DNA of 64,000 nucleotides from Mactra quadrangularis (GCA_025267735.1 CM046299.1:23644232-23708231), one strand, 5' to 3'; positions 48,741 through 59,915 are shown, counted from the first letter of the stretch. Notes: generated by a model from the sequence alone, not told the origin. Translations and numbers: made by a program.

Positions 48741-49544
48741 CAGACTCGCGGTATGTGCTAATAAAAAAGATTACAGAACAAACGAATTACCATAGTGTTG
48801 AATTTAAACTACATGAAAAGTTCAATTCGTACGGTCGTGGGCTCATTAGATTGTCATGATTCCACCCACTTCAAGTCTTCTTCTGTGAAACTGGCCGTCA
48901 CGTGCAACGTAAACAAATGTTGACACAAGTAAATGATAAAATCTCAATAACAAGGTTGTGGACAATTAAAGATCAGAAAAAATGATCATAGGAATAAACA
49001 AACATTTAATAGAGCGAAGGGGACTACATGTGTCATATGGAACTTTGTACAAGATAGGCATATTCTCTCTCTTGAGGCAAGCTGAGCGTAGAAAATGTCA
49101 TCTAACTTCATGTCTCATAACAACAGAAGTGAACTTTAGACCACATTCTACCTTTCCATCACCTTGGAAATGTTAATAGCATTGAACTTTTCTATACTAT
49201 CAATTATATGAAATCCACAGAGTCCACAGGTAGCCAAGTTTCAAAGGGCAAAACAAAGAAATCGTTGACCTGCGCACGAGTTAAAAATATTCATTTTTTA
49301 GACATCAATTTATTCATGTAAAAGTGTTTAAACTCACTTTCAATTTGTAAGTTCACCGCCAGGGGCTAAACAGTGAAAATTTTCAATCATAAAGAGGGTA
49401 TAACATTAATAAATGAAACAGATGCTCATTGAACTCTTGTATACTTATGTACTATAAGTAAATCATTTTGTATGAACCAAGTAAAGCAAAACGAAGCAAC
49501 ATTATTCTAGCCATATGAAATTAACTATGCCTGTGAACAAGACG

Positions 49545-49955
49545 ATTACATATATTCAGTGTTTAAATCAATACGAATTCAAGCATTTATTGTTACATCA
49601 AGACGAGTACATGCTTTCAGTATTTGGATCAAGACAATAACACTTATCCAGTGTCTGAATGGAGACGATAACAAGCATACAGTGTTTTAATCAAGACAAT
49701 TACATGTATTAAGTGTTTAAATCAAGACGATTTCATGTATTACGTCTTTGAATCAAGACGATTATATGTATTCACAATTCAGTGTTTGAATCAAGACGAG
49801 TACGTGTATTCAGTGTTTGAATAAATGTGAGTACATGTATTCAGTGTTTGAATAAATGTAAGTACATATATTCAGTGTTTAATATAAGACGAGTACATGC
49901 ATTCAAAGTTTTAATCAATGTGAGTACATGTACATACCAAACTTTTATACCCATC
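49545..49955. repeat. Degenerate about 30-bp tandem repeat, array 1
   Basis: Units built from CAGTGTTTGAATCAAGACGA and TTACATGTATT. About a dozen imperfect copies in intron 1 of locus B. Related units return at 51545-51985. Confidence 0.85.
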
Positions 49956-51544
49956 AAGATTTTCGCTGTTAGATACAGCCATATAGCACTGACTGTAGAT
50001 ACATCAGTTTTGCGATAACATAATCTACAAGCCTTGACCCCATGTTTTGATCAATAATGTAAGATAAGGATCATAGATCACGATTCAAACCATGTAGATT
50101 TCACTTTATCATTGGAGGATTAAATTCCTTGTAGACAAATGTTTTATATTTGTATATTGTCCATTGTGCATGAGGTGTAAATTAACACTACTTTAGTGGT
50201 AACATTTTGTATACATGACAGTTCAGTTTAAACAGGGATTTTATACACATATGTTGTATAAAATCCCTGATTGAAACAAAATTAACGATTGAAATAATTT
50301 TCTTATTGTTTAATAATGTTAGAAATGAGAAATATATAACAATATAACATGTCCATTTTTAATTAATTTATTGCCCGTCCGTTGATTTTTATACACCATA
50401 TTTTCATTGTAACAACAGCTTTAAAGTTAAATTGCAACAACTAATTCAATCCTCATCGTTATTGTTAACTATTTTTGTTTCATTTCTCGGTTGCAAAGTT
50501 TTACTTTGACTGAAATGACCATGCATTAATTAGTATAACTGTTTAATTATTTTTTACATTTTTAATGAAATTGTTCAACATGAATAAACTAGTCAATAAC
50601 AAAATCTTTTCAAGGTATCTTCGTTTAAAGAAGTAATAACGGTAGTGGTGAAATTAAAACAATTACATGTCGTTCTTTCAGTTATTATTATGCCGCCAAA
50701 ATAAACTACAACACTTAATTAATGTGTAAAAGTATTCATTTATCAGAGAGATATGAATATATTAAAATGCAAAATATATGCATATAAATATATTATAAGC
50801 AATAAAGGAGTATTTTTCAAGAAAACTTATTTTAAAGAAATATTATTTTTATAATACTGATTTCATTGATTCGTATAGTCGATAATCAAATCTACCAAAA
50901 ATTACATTTTCTTAACTATGTATCTAAAATAATATTTTTTTCTAAACCTTTATTGCTAGATCATGTGACAGATACAACTAATTATCAATGAAACAGAGAC
51001 AGGAATATTATCCTGTCATAAAAGTGTACCCGCTGCACCTTGCTATACACAGTGTATTATACAATCACACCAGGGGTCCCTATATTCGATAGCGCACATT
51101 ATAACATTAAGAAAAAAATACATTAAAAATCCAAAACTTTTGGAAAAAAGTGCAAAAAACAGACGAAAACTTCATGTAGATATTTTAAAAATAAAAAATG
51201 CTCCGGAAACTAGAAACATACAGCGTTCTCATGCCGTTTGCACAAATTTGATTAAAGAAGCGGAAAGGCTTTATTTTTAAACTTATAGCAGCATGAGTAT
51301 TTCTTGTCCTTCATATTTTATAGTAACGTGAGTAATCAAATAAAACCTTAAAACAGACCAAAACTTTACAATTTTACAATAATATAAAACAACCTTATGA
51401 AAGAAGAAAGTTTAAACATTTTAGCATCATTTGCACAAAATTGATATCTTATAAAATAAAAGAGATATGGCCGTTTCAAGAACTTTTCCCTATACCTTTA
51501 TATTGAAAATCGAGCATCGAATTGACATCATGTATGGGCCTAAA

Positions 51545-51985
51545 AGTTGGACACGTTTGGTGTTTGAATCAATGTGAGAACATGTATTCAGTGTTTGAAT
51601 AAATGTAAGTACATATATTCAGTGTTTAAATTAAGGCGAGTACATGTATTCTAAGTTTAAATCAATGTGAGTACATGTATTTGGTGTTTGAATCAACACG
51701 AGTACACATGTATTCAGTGTTTGAATCAAGGCAAGTACACGTATTCAGTACGTGTTAGACGATTACATATAATCAGTGTTTGAATCAATGCGATCGCCTG
51801 TATTCAGTGTCTGAATTAAGAAGATTACATGTATAGTGTGTTTGGATCAAGACAATTACATGTATATAGTGTCTGAGCCAAGACGATTACATGTATTTAC
51901 TAGTCAGTGTCTGAATCAAGACAATTACATGCATTTAGTGTTAGAATCAAGACGAGTACATGTATTCCGTGTCTGAATCAGTGTT
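51545..51985. repeat. Degenerate about 30-bp tandem repeat, array 2
   Basis: The same unit type as array 1 (GTGTTTGAATCAAGACGA plus GTACATGTATTCA), about fourteen imperfect copies in the same orientation. It ends about 100 bp before exon 2. The 1.6 kb between the arrays has no repeat of this type and no gene. Confidence 0.85.
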
Positions 51986-52083
51986 TGAATCAATGCTACA
52001 ATTAACCATATAAACAATTTTCTTGTAGATTTAGGTGAATTAGACAATCTCATTTAAACCTTAAAAAATGCAAACTTTTACAG

Positions 52084-52215
52084 ACTCTAAATGCCATTAA
52101 CGCTCGTACTCATATAATCACTGCCGAAACTGTTGCTGACTTGTATCCAAGTGACGTCAGAGATAAAGTGAAGATATTAGACGTTGGAGCTGGAACAGGA
52201 ATGGTTGCATCAGCG
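52084..52215 (+). CDS. METTL27: METTL27-like locus B, exon 2 (SAM motif I)
   Basis: Acceptor CTTTTACAG ends at 52083, donor GTAATT at 52216, 132 bp, phase 0 at both ends. It encodes TLNAINARTHIITAETVADL, then ILDVGAGTGMVASA (motif I). Only the first eight codons differ strongly from gene A; the rest is nearly identical at the DNA level and the identity continues a little into the intron. Confidence 0.9.
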
Positions 52216-52410
52216 GTAATTATTTATAATTTTCCTTATTTATCATTTTCCCCTATTCGGCGCAGCTGTCTACCTATGAATTTAACCAATACAATTAGAT
52301 CTACCATTATTGAGTGTTCAATGAAATTCTCTTCTGGTTTTGAGAAATGGAAAAATTATATGATGCCATTGGTTGTCCCTGAATAAGTTTAAAATACCGT
52401 CTCAACTCTA

Positions 52411-52650
52411 ATATACGGGTTCCGATAAAAATAGTATATGGTCCTATATTCTCAATACGCGGGTCTCGAAAAAAAGTTAAGTATGCGATCCCATATTTCC
52501 AATATTAGGTTTCCGAAATAAAGACCGTTTAGTATACGGTCCCATATTTTCAATGTGAGAGTCTCAATAAAAACTTTAGTATACGGTCAAAAAATTTCAA
52601 TATGCGGGTCCAAAAATAGGGTTTATGGTTACGGTCCCAAATTATCAATA
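52411..52650. repeat. Degenerate about 60-bp tandem repeat in intron 2 of locus B
   Basis: Four to five imperfect units with TATACGGTCCCATATT, TTTCAATATGCGGGTC and AAAAA-rich linkers. Low copy, heavily mutated. Confidence 0.6.
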
Positions 52651-53116
52651 ATTTGATGAATCATTTCACTTATGTGAAATTACGATTTTAAAGTAGTAAC
52701 ATTAGCTGGCTAACATATATACTTTAAACAAAATGAACCCAGCACAGCGCCGAATATCTGTTTTAAGACATTTCTTGTTCCCTTATATACCGGATAAGTA
52801 GCGGTAAGTTGTTTTGTTTAATACTAAGAATATTTTTATAGATGTTCGAAAATACATGAACATGACTGTTTTCACATCGATTCGATGGAAATCTGAATAA
52901 GTTAGTTCGTAATATTTACATTATTAAAAAGGATCATAAAATTGGCGTTCAATTAAAAAATCAGAAAAGATAGTGAGTGTAACTAACCAATAGCCATCGA
53001 TGCGTTTTTTGTATAAACTAAAAGGGTATACATATATATAGTTGAGTTCCATGATACATTCAATATTTAAATGATACGGTGATCTTATTATCTAACTAAA
53101 CATCGGTATATTTCAG

Positions 53117-53255
53117 TTGATTGAACTTGGATTTAAACATATAGATGCTCTTGAACCAAATCAATTCATGTTGAATAAAGCAAAACTACAGAACAGATAT
53201 GAAAACTACTTTACAGAGTCAGTCAAGCCAGAGGAATTCAGTAGCGTAAAAAATC
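53117..53255 (+). CDS. METTL27: METTL27-like locus B, exon 3
   Basis: Acceptor ATTTCAG ends at 53116, donor GTAAG at 53256, 139 bp ending in phase 1. It encodes LIELGFKHIDALEPNQFMLN and KAKLQNRYENYFTESV, then KPEEFSSVKN. The first two thirds match gene A exon 3 closely and the last third is diverged. Confidence 0.9.
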
Positions 53256-53479
53256 GTAAGTAAAAAAGCTATATATATTATAAATTATAACCATTGGGAT
53301 TACCGTGCTTAAGTCCAAAAATACTTTCAAAGTCAACGAATGAATTAATACATTTATTAAAGATTGACGAATACTTTTTCAAAGATTCTGCAATAAACAA
53401 GCGTGTTGGTTAGGGATCACCAGTTTGATGCGTTAAATTTGGTATATATAACTTCGATGTGGGCAAGAATCTAAGTATC

Positions 53480-53585
53480 AATGGCTCATTGACATAATTT
53501 TTCAAATTCTCATGGAAAAGTGAAACTTCACCTAGTGTGATTCGAACCTGTGTCCCATTCGAGACAATAGTTTGATATCCTGATA
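53480..53585 (-). mobile_element. SINE fragment
   Basis: GACATAATTTTTCAAATTCT, CATGGAAAAGTGAAACTTC and GTGTGATTCGAACCTGTGT match the head-side half of the 42850-43128 SINE in the same orientation. It directly precedes the minisatellite. Confidence 0.5.
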
Positions 53586-53592
53586 ATTTAAC

Positions 53593-55107
53593 AAGTAGTT
53601 ATGATACCGACTTTCTCTATAACTGGAAGTTATATGATACTGACTTATTCAATAACTGGAAGTTGTATGATAGTGACTTACTCTATAACTAGTAGTTGTA
53701 TGATACTGACTTTCTCTATAACTGGTAGTCATATGATAGTGACTTACTCTATAACTAGTAGTTGTATGATACTGACTTACTCTATAACTGGTAGTCATAT
53801 GATACTGACTTACTCTATAACTAGTAGTTGTATGATAGTGACTTACTCTATAACTGGTAGTCATATGATACTGACTTACTCTATAACTAGTAGTTGTATG
53901 ATAGTGACTTACTCTATAACTGGTAGTCATATGATACTGACTTACTCTATAACTGGTAGTCATATGATACTGACTTATTCAATAACTGGTAGTCATATGA
54001 TACTGACTTACTCTATAACTGGTAGTCATATGATACTGGCTTACTCTATAACTGGTAGTTATGATACTGATTTACTCAATAACTAGTAGTTATGATGCTG
54101 ACTTACTTAATAACTAGTAGTTATGATACTTACTTACTCAATTACTAGTAGTTATGATACTTACTTACTCAATTACTAGTAGTTATAATACACACTTTAC
54201 TCAATAACTGGTATTTTTAACTGACTTACTAAATAACTGGTAGTTATATGATACTGACGAACTCAATAACTGGTAGTTATATAATACTGACTTGCTCTAT
54301 AACTGGTAGTCATATGATAGTGACTTACTCTATAACTGGTAGTTATATGAAACTGACTTACTTAATAACTGGTGGTTATGAACTGACTTACTTAATTACT
54401 GGTAGTTATATGATACTGACTTACACAATACATGGTAGTTATAATACTGACCTACTCAATAACTAGTAGTTATGATACTGATTTACACAATAAGTGGTAG
54501 TAAAAATACCGATTTACTCAATAACTGGTAGTTATGATACTGAATTAGACAATAACTGGTAGTTATATGATACTGACTTACTCAATAACTGGGAGTTATG
54601 ATACTGATTTACTTTACGACTGGTAGTTATGATACTGACTTACTCAATACCTGGTAGTAATAATAATAATTTTCACAAAAACTGGTAGTTATAATACTAA
54701 TTTACACAATAACTTGTAGTTATGATACTGATTTACACAATATCTGGTAGTTATATTTCTGACTCACTCATTAACTAGAAGTTATAATACTGATTTACAC
54801 AATAACTGGTAGTTATGATACTGACTAACTCAATAACTGGTAGTTATGTACTGATTTACACAAAAACAAGTAATTATGATACTGACTTATTCAATAACTG
54901 GTAATTATAATACTGACTTACTCAATAACTGGTAGTTATAATACTGACTTATTCAATAACTGGTAGTTATAATACTGACTTACTCAATAACTGGTTGTTA
55001 TGATACTGACTTACTCAATTACTAGTAGTTGTGATACTGACTTACTTAATAACTAGTAGTTATGATACTGATTTACACAATAACAAGTAGTTACGGTACT
55101 GACCTAT
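53593..55107. repeat. 1.5-kb minisatellite filling intron 3 of locus B
   Basis: About 50 units of roughly 30 bp: ACTGACTTACTCTATAACTG plus GTAGTTATGAT and variants. From about 53690 to 53990 units alternate in a 60-bp higher-order pattern (AACTAGTAGTTGTATGATAG then AACTGGTAGTCATATGATAC). The array ends about 15 bp before the acceptor of exon 4. Because 30 is divisible by three, long repetitive frames stay open on both strands; they are not genes. Confidence 0.95.
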
Positions 55108-55122
55108 TATTTTCCTTTTCAG

Positions 55123-55218
55123 AGTCATACGACGTTGTCACTTCATGCGCATGTTTTACTGAAGCTGGTCATATTCCACCAGAAGCTATCAAAGACATTG
55201 TAAGAATGGCAAAAACAG
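55123..55218 (+). CDS. METTL27: METTL27-like locus B, exon 4
   Basis: Acceptor CCTTTTCAG ends at 55122, donor GTAGAT at 55219, 96 bp, phase 1 at both ends. It encodes (with the previous base) QSYDVVTSCACFTEAGHIPP, then EAIKDIVRMAKT. It is much more diverged from gene A than exons 2 and 3 are. Confidence 0.88.
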
Positions 55219-55254
55219 GTAGATCCATTGTAAAAACAAATTTAGCAGACATTT

Positions 55255-55523
55255 GTTGCTGTTGGGTTTTACGCAGAAGCAAAACATTGTTTGGGTCATA
55301 TCACGGCGATCATTCAACCTACTCATCGTTCCTGGAACGGCAAAATCTCTGGATTTAGCTGAGGACAAATAATTCGGCTAAACTTCCGTTAGCGTCTGAG
55401 AACTGCTCTACAAGATTTAAAATCAGTGGTAGTAAGTAGAATGGCTGTAGAAAATATTACACCACCTATCTCGGACCATTCGGTCAGAAAACATGTGCGC
55501 TACCGACTGCGCTAGCCGGGTGA
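55255..55523 (-). mobile_element. SINE, copy 5
   Basis: Minus strand: tRNA-like CCGGCTAGCGCAGTCGGTAG at the head (near 55520), body GTTGAATGATCGCCGTGAT, tail GCGTAAAACCCAACAGCAA. It lies in intron 4 of locus B, 36 bp after the exon 4 donor. Confidence 0.82.
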
Positions 55524-55678
55524 GCGTTTTATCTTGGAGGAGAGCTCCGAAAAGCTGAATACAATTAAACTCTTTCAATATTTTTGTCTAATTTAAACGT
55601 CAAATAATTATCATATAACAACTAAAAAATCATCAACATGTTTCTGCAAGTCTTCAGCGATGTTATTATCTACTTCAG

Positions 55679-55857
55679 GAGGTCACGTGGTCATTATTAC
55701 TCGATTGTTGACTGATGAAACATTAAAAGTTATAGAAGATGTGATGAACTCTCTTGAAGCAGACAAGAAATGGTTAAAAGTAACTCGTAAAGTGTGGCCT
55801 GGTTATAATGAAGTTACTGGTGATTTTGGTATAACATGGGTCTATAAAGCTCTTTGA
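55679..55857 (+). CDS. METTL27: METTL27-like locus B, exon 5 and stop
   Basis: Acceptor TACTTCAG ends at 55678; 179 bp to TGA 55855-55857, starting in phase 1. It encodes GGHVVIITRLLTDETLKVIE, then WPGYNEVTGDFGITWVYKAL. With any one of B1, B2 or B3 the protein is 226 residues, the same as gene A. Confidence 0.9.
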
Positions 55858-57074
55858 TTAACCAGGTGTGTCTTATAGAAGCAAATATGCACTGACTGTA
55901 ACTTTAATGGCATTATTTTATAATTTCACAATCTAATATATAAATAATGGTAAATCACCCATAAAATATACAATTTTTATCTTAAGCTTGTACTTATTCA
56001 TTGTATTGGTTTTGTTAAAATTCGGTTCAACTGCCATTGGCGCATACATTAACTCCGCTTATTCAAACACAACCTATGAAAACAGTTATCTGTATGTGGC
56101 ATTGTAGGACAATCTGCAGGATTAATGCATGCGCCATTGATAGTTGAACTAAAGTTAACTTTGATCTTTCGATAAGAGTCAAATGGAAGTTCTATATAAC
56201 ATTTTATTTATGTTATTTGTGCGGATGCAAGCCGATACATTTTTTTCTACATGCTATTTCTTTGTTCGAATGAGTTCTATCAATTCATTTTCTTTTTACC
56301 TTAATTTTAAATTACACATTACATGTGATTTAATTTTAAAAGTAGCTCTAATATATGAAATAAATTGGCTCGAATTTACACAACGAATAACAAATATGAT
56401 GAAGAATTGACTCATCGAACGTTTACAGCCGCTGATTTCATACCACCATTATCTCACACATTCAAGCTCGTTGGTTCGAGCCAATCTGCCAATCATAGCT
56501 CTTAATGTAAGAAAGCAGCCATTTGCTGACAGAGAACAGTGGCCAGTTGTACTATATTCTACTGCTTCCTGATGAAAATTCAAGACCAATAATCTGACAA
56601 GACAACTAAAATTGAATACATTTATACAAATAACATTGACTGATGATCTCATTGTGATGCAATAACTCTAAATCAAGACTAAAAGACGGTTTTGTTATAA
56701 AACTTTTTAGTTTATATCCTTTATAAATATAACTATCAATACTTATAGATCAACATTACTTATCAATTTGATTCGTTCTAGACATTTTATAGAATGACAA
56801 CAAAACAACAATAAGTATTGAGAGCCGATTAAATTTTAATCATTAAACCAACATCATTTTACCAATCATGTTTTGGCTACGTTTTGCTGCCAAAGAGAGT
56901 TTAAAAAAACGATAAAATGTATACACTGAATGATATTCGTGGATTATTTGTCATAGCCGAGGTCTGTTATTATGTTTTTGCGTCTTAAATCGTCAGACAA
57001 TGAATTTCTTCATTGAAAGTATGTAAATGCCGTGAGGCTTTGTTAAACTTGAAAGGAGTCTATTTTACACTATC
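55858..57074. other. Gene-free stretch between convergent genes
   Basis: Holds the 3' ends of the plus-strand METTL27-like gene and, further right, of the minus-strand OTU-Mab-21 gene. Short open frames here have no family signature or splice context. Confidence 0.45.
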
Positions 57075-57080
57075 TTTATT
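57075..57080 (-). terminator. Possible poly(A) signal of the OTU-Mab-21 gene
   Basis: AATAAA on the minus strand, about 310 nt after the stop codon. If used, the dispersed repeat at 57150-57360 would be in the 3' UTR. Confidence 0.35.
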
Positions 57081-57149
57081 GTGGACGTGTTGATTGACAT
57101 CGGACGAATTTTAGAGCTTTCGGGGGATAAATTGGGCCATCTCATTAAT

Positions 57150-57360
57150 TGTTGATCGATTTTCGTCAAATAAAAAGTAATAGTATGCAGAATAATACTT
57201 TCTGAAACAGATAATGAAATAAATTTAAGGATCGGGACGTCTTCATGAGCTCATTGATAAATTGGAAACTACGACCGTAGAACATGTGTAAGAAACCTGT
57301 CTCTATACATATGTATATACTGTAATAAGGAAAATTTGTGTCTGTCACCTGTGTTCTGAT
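57150..57360. repeat. Dispersed repeat shared with 2340-2545
   Basis: Same order of shared words as listed for the copy in the GABPA intron, in the same orientation, ending TAAGGAAAATTTGTGTCT (57336-57353). It lies 28 bp beyond the stop codon of the OTU-Mab-21 gene. Confidence 0.6.
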
Positions 57361-57387
57361 CTGAGCACCACAGTTCATAATACTTGT

Positions 57388-59154
57388 TTAATATCTGCTG
57401 TGATAAGGCCAACAATTAAACTCTGAACAAAACCATGTATAATTTTCACCCCCAGGTAGTTGGTCACACTTGGCAGCTGCAATGTCCATATTTCCGGTGT
57501 CTCCTAGCATTTTGCAAATATATTTCAAACAATCGAATGCCCCCTTTGAACCAATTCGTTCACATACAGATATAACATCAGGAAGAACAGGCTTAAAATC
57601 AGCCAGTTTTCCTTGTTGGGAATATACATTGAACATAGCTGTATAAATCATAAACATGTTATACTCATTGAAATCATCTTCCATTGAACTGCTGGCATTA
57701 AATGGAGTTTGACGACTGTACCCAGGCTGTTGTTGTCCACTCTTGAAAACATCATGGCAATACTTCAAAATAGGAACAATGTCTGACATCTTTTGAATGA
57801 TGAAAAGGAAACGGACAAATTCAGAAGAGAAGGAGCAAAGCGTATTGGCATATCTTGCAGGAACCTCAGTGTTACAAAAAGATCCACATATTTCTGGAGG
57901 CAATATGCTCTGTATAGTTACGAGTCCCACATCACTGCAGGTTTCACGTATCAAGGACTTTGACAGTTGACCCTCCAGTTGTTGGTCTGTATACGCGGAA
58001 AACCATACAAGTGAATCAAGGCTAAGACCACTGACAGCTCCAAAAAGGAAAGTCTGATATGCAACCATATCGCTACAAGAGCTTACAGACAAACGCTCCT
58101 GAAAAGCATTTGAAAGCAGCTCATAACCATCCTCATACCTCTGTATTCTTATGTAACCCTTTGCTAAATCTATCATGGCTGGTACAAATACATTCAAACT
58201 AGTCATTTTCAAATTCCGTTCAGTGTCAAAGCTTTGAACATTCTGATGAACACGGTCTATTATATTAGTTATAAGAGAATGGCGTTCAAGATTACGATTT
58301 ACATCCTTAAGGAACATCACGGGTTGAGAACGTAGTAGGGTAAGTTGATCTTCAAGTGTGCTCAACTCTGCTGCAACAAGATGATCGATCATATTGTAGG
58401 CATCGATGAAATAATTGGGTAGATTTCTAGCTTTGATGCATCGTAACATTGAATCCATCATATAGAGAACACATGATGCTGGATGTGTTTCCCAATGTTC
58501 CAGAGGAATTTGTTCACAAGCATAGAAGAAAATGTTTTTGAAATGCCTGTATGAGATGGCTTGGCTGTCGTGCATTGTTTGGACGCATAGTGCAATCATC
58601 ATCATGAAACAATGTTTTTGATGAATTGTGACTGCCTCTCTAAACAACATATGTTCCGCTGCAATGAATAATATTTGACATTCGTTCCAGGGATCTGAAC
58701 TAAGCGGATGACAATAGGGTACAACAGTGAACCCTTGCTTCATAATTGATTGGATAACATCCTTAGAAGGCCATCCCTCTAAACGAGTACGACTTGACCA
58801 TGTTCTTGCCGCATCAGGCCAATAACCAAATTTCATGGAAACATTCGGCTGCCAATTAAAGTAATATGCACCTGCATATTTTGACCCATTGGGAAGGGAT
58901 ATGCATTGTCCTGGAAGATATTGTGAACGTGATTGCAGCAATTCAGTTCTTATTTTGACAAAGCCGGGACGAATTTCTTCAGGAGTATATGTTGAAATAT
59001 CATGAAGTGCATCGCCTATCTGGGAAAAAAACATATACCATTCAACCAATGCATTTGTTTCTCCATCTGAATTAATATTTTTAAATACGTCATGATGAAA
59101 CACGCCATCACTTACCGGTCCATAAAACTCTGAAGCTTCGTAATGATTTTCTGT
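57388..59154 (-). CDS. OTU-Mab-21 fusion gene, terminal exon: Mab-21-like domain and helical C-terminus
   Basis: Large 588-codon last exon. Acceptor CTTCCATTTAAG lies at 59155-59166, phase 0; the stop is TAA at 57388-57390. The N-terminal half has the Mab-21/cGAS-family fold: PGFVKIRTELLQSRSQYLPG, AARTWSSRTRLEGWP, QGFTVVPYCHPLSSDPWNE, AAEHMLFREAVTIHQKHCFM, then YRHFKNIFFYACEQIPLEHW and LPNYFIDAYNMIDHL, the usual WP...VVP...W...AE...QK...H.K..FF..CE...W...LP.YF..YN spacing. The nucleotidyltransferase signature G-S-x-x-E-G is replaced by GPVSDG near the exon start and no D-x-D follows, so catalysis is doubtful. The last 300 residues are predicted helical, possibly TPR-like, ending in a Cys/Trp-rich tail. 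Role unknown; Mab-21/cGLR proteins in molluscs are often nucleic-acid sensors. Joined by phase to the OTU exons at right. Confidence 0.85.
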   Translation of the reverse strand, partial: TENHYEASEFYGPVSDGVFHHDVFKNINSDGETNALVEWYMFFSQIGDALHDISTYTPEEIRPGFVKIRTELLQSRSQYLPGQCISLPNGSKYAGAYYFNWQPNVSMKFGYWPDAARTWSSRTRLEGWPSKDVIQSIMKQGFTVVPYCHPLSSDPWNECQILFIAAEHMLFREAVTIHQKHCFMMMIALCVQTMHDSQAISYRHFKNIFFYACEQIPLEHWETHPASCVLYMMDSMLRCIKARNLPNYFIDAYNMIDHLVAAELSTLEDQLTLLRSQPVMFLKDVNRNLERHSLITNIIDRVHQNVQSFDTERNLKMTSLNVFVPAMIDLAKGYIRIQRYEDGYELLSNAFQERLSVSSCSDMVAYQTFLFGAVSGLSLDSLVWFSAYTDQQLEGQLSKSLIRETCSDVGLVTIQSILPPEICGSFCNTEVPARYANTLCSFSSEFVRFLFIIQKMSDIVPILKYCHDVFKSGQQQPGYSRQTPFNASSSMEDDFNEYNMFMIYTAMFNVYSQQGKLADFKPVLPDVISVCERIGSKGAFDCLKYICKMLGDTGNMDIAAAKCDQLPGGENYTWFCSEFNCWPYHSRY

Positions 59155-59760
59155 CTTAAATGGAAGAAAAACATAAAATTTCAAACAGCAAGACGAATTT
59201 AATATGCCTATACATGTATATTATGTATAACAAATGCTGCAATTAAAGCTCCGGGATAGTTTAAAAGAAAAAATCTTGCTATCAAACGGTTAAAGTACGA
59301 TAACATACACATGACAAGATTAATAAGTTTGAAAACGTGCAATGACGCATGTCTAGTCGCTAGTTTTAGGAATAGACTTACCATAAGGGCGAACTTAAAT
59401 GCTTAAGGAATTGAGCAAAAATAGACATGAAAAAAGGCACAACCATGCCACATTGAGAGATCAAGGATCTCTGTTGCTACAATTTATAAAAGAAGTTAAT
59501 AAACATCTTTGTCTTGCGTTATAAAACTTTTTCAAAATGCATACTTAAATTCTGTTCATAGGGCGGTCTATATAAATGTGTGTTTACCGTTTACGAATAA
59601 GCGATATTTCCACCAACATTTATTGTGCCTAAGAATTCAAATCATTCGGGCTTTAAACAGTAAAACTGTATACAGCTGATAAGAGATGTGCAAAAGGTGA
59701 ATAGATGCTTCTATTAGTGTGACCAAAGCATTATTTATAATTGTAATTCAAATCAATTAC

Positions 59761-59915
59761 CATTTGTTTATCCATTACTTCTGACGAATACTTTGCAGCG
59801 GCATCAACATATTTTATTGGTATAACAAGTTTCAGCAAGAAAGAGAAATGCGATACAGGAAATTGGCTTGTTGGGTCAATATAGTCATCTTTAAACATAT
59901 CAACACTCTCATTAG
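59761..59915 (-). CDS. OTU-Mab-21 fusion gene, linker exon
   Basis: 155-bp exon between acceptor TAACTTCAG (59916-59924) and donor GTAATT (59755-59760). With one base from the previous exon it reads ANESVDMFKDDYIDPTSQFP, then VSHFSFLLKLVIPIKYVDAA and AKYSSEVMDKQM. It starts in phase 1 and ends in phase 0, fitting both neighbours. I do not recognise a domain; it probably forms the N-terminal helices of the Mab-21-like fold. Confidence 0.72.

Noticed and set aside
53601..54086. 161-residue open frame of MILTYSITGSH-type repeats, and its minus-strand counterpart
   Set aside because: It is a 30-bp minisatellite; a unit length divisible by three keeps all frames open. It lies inside an intron.
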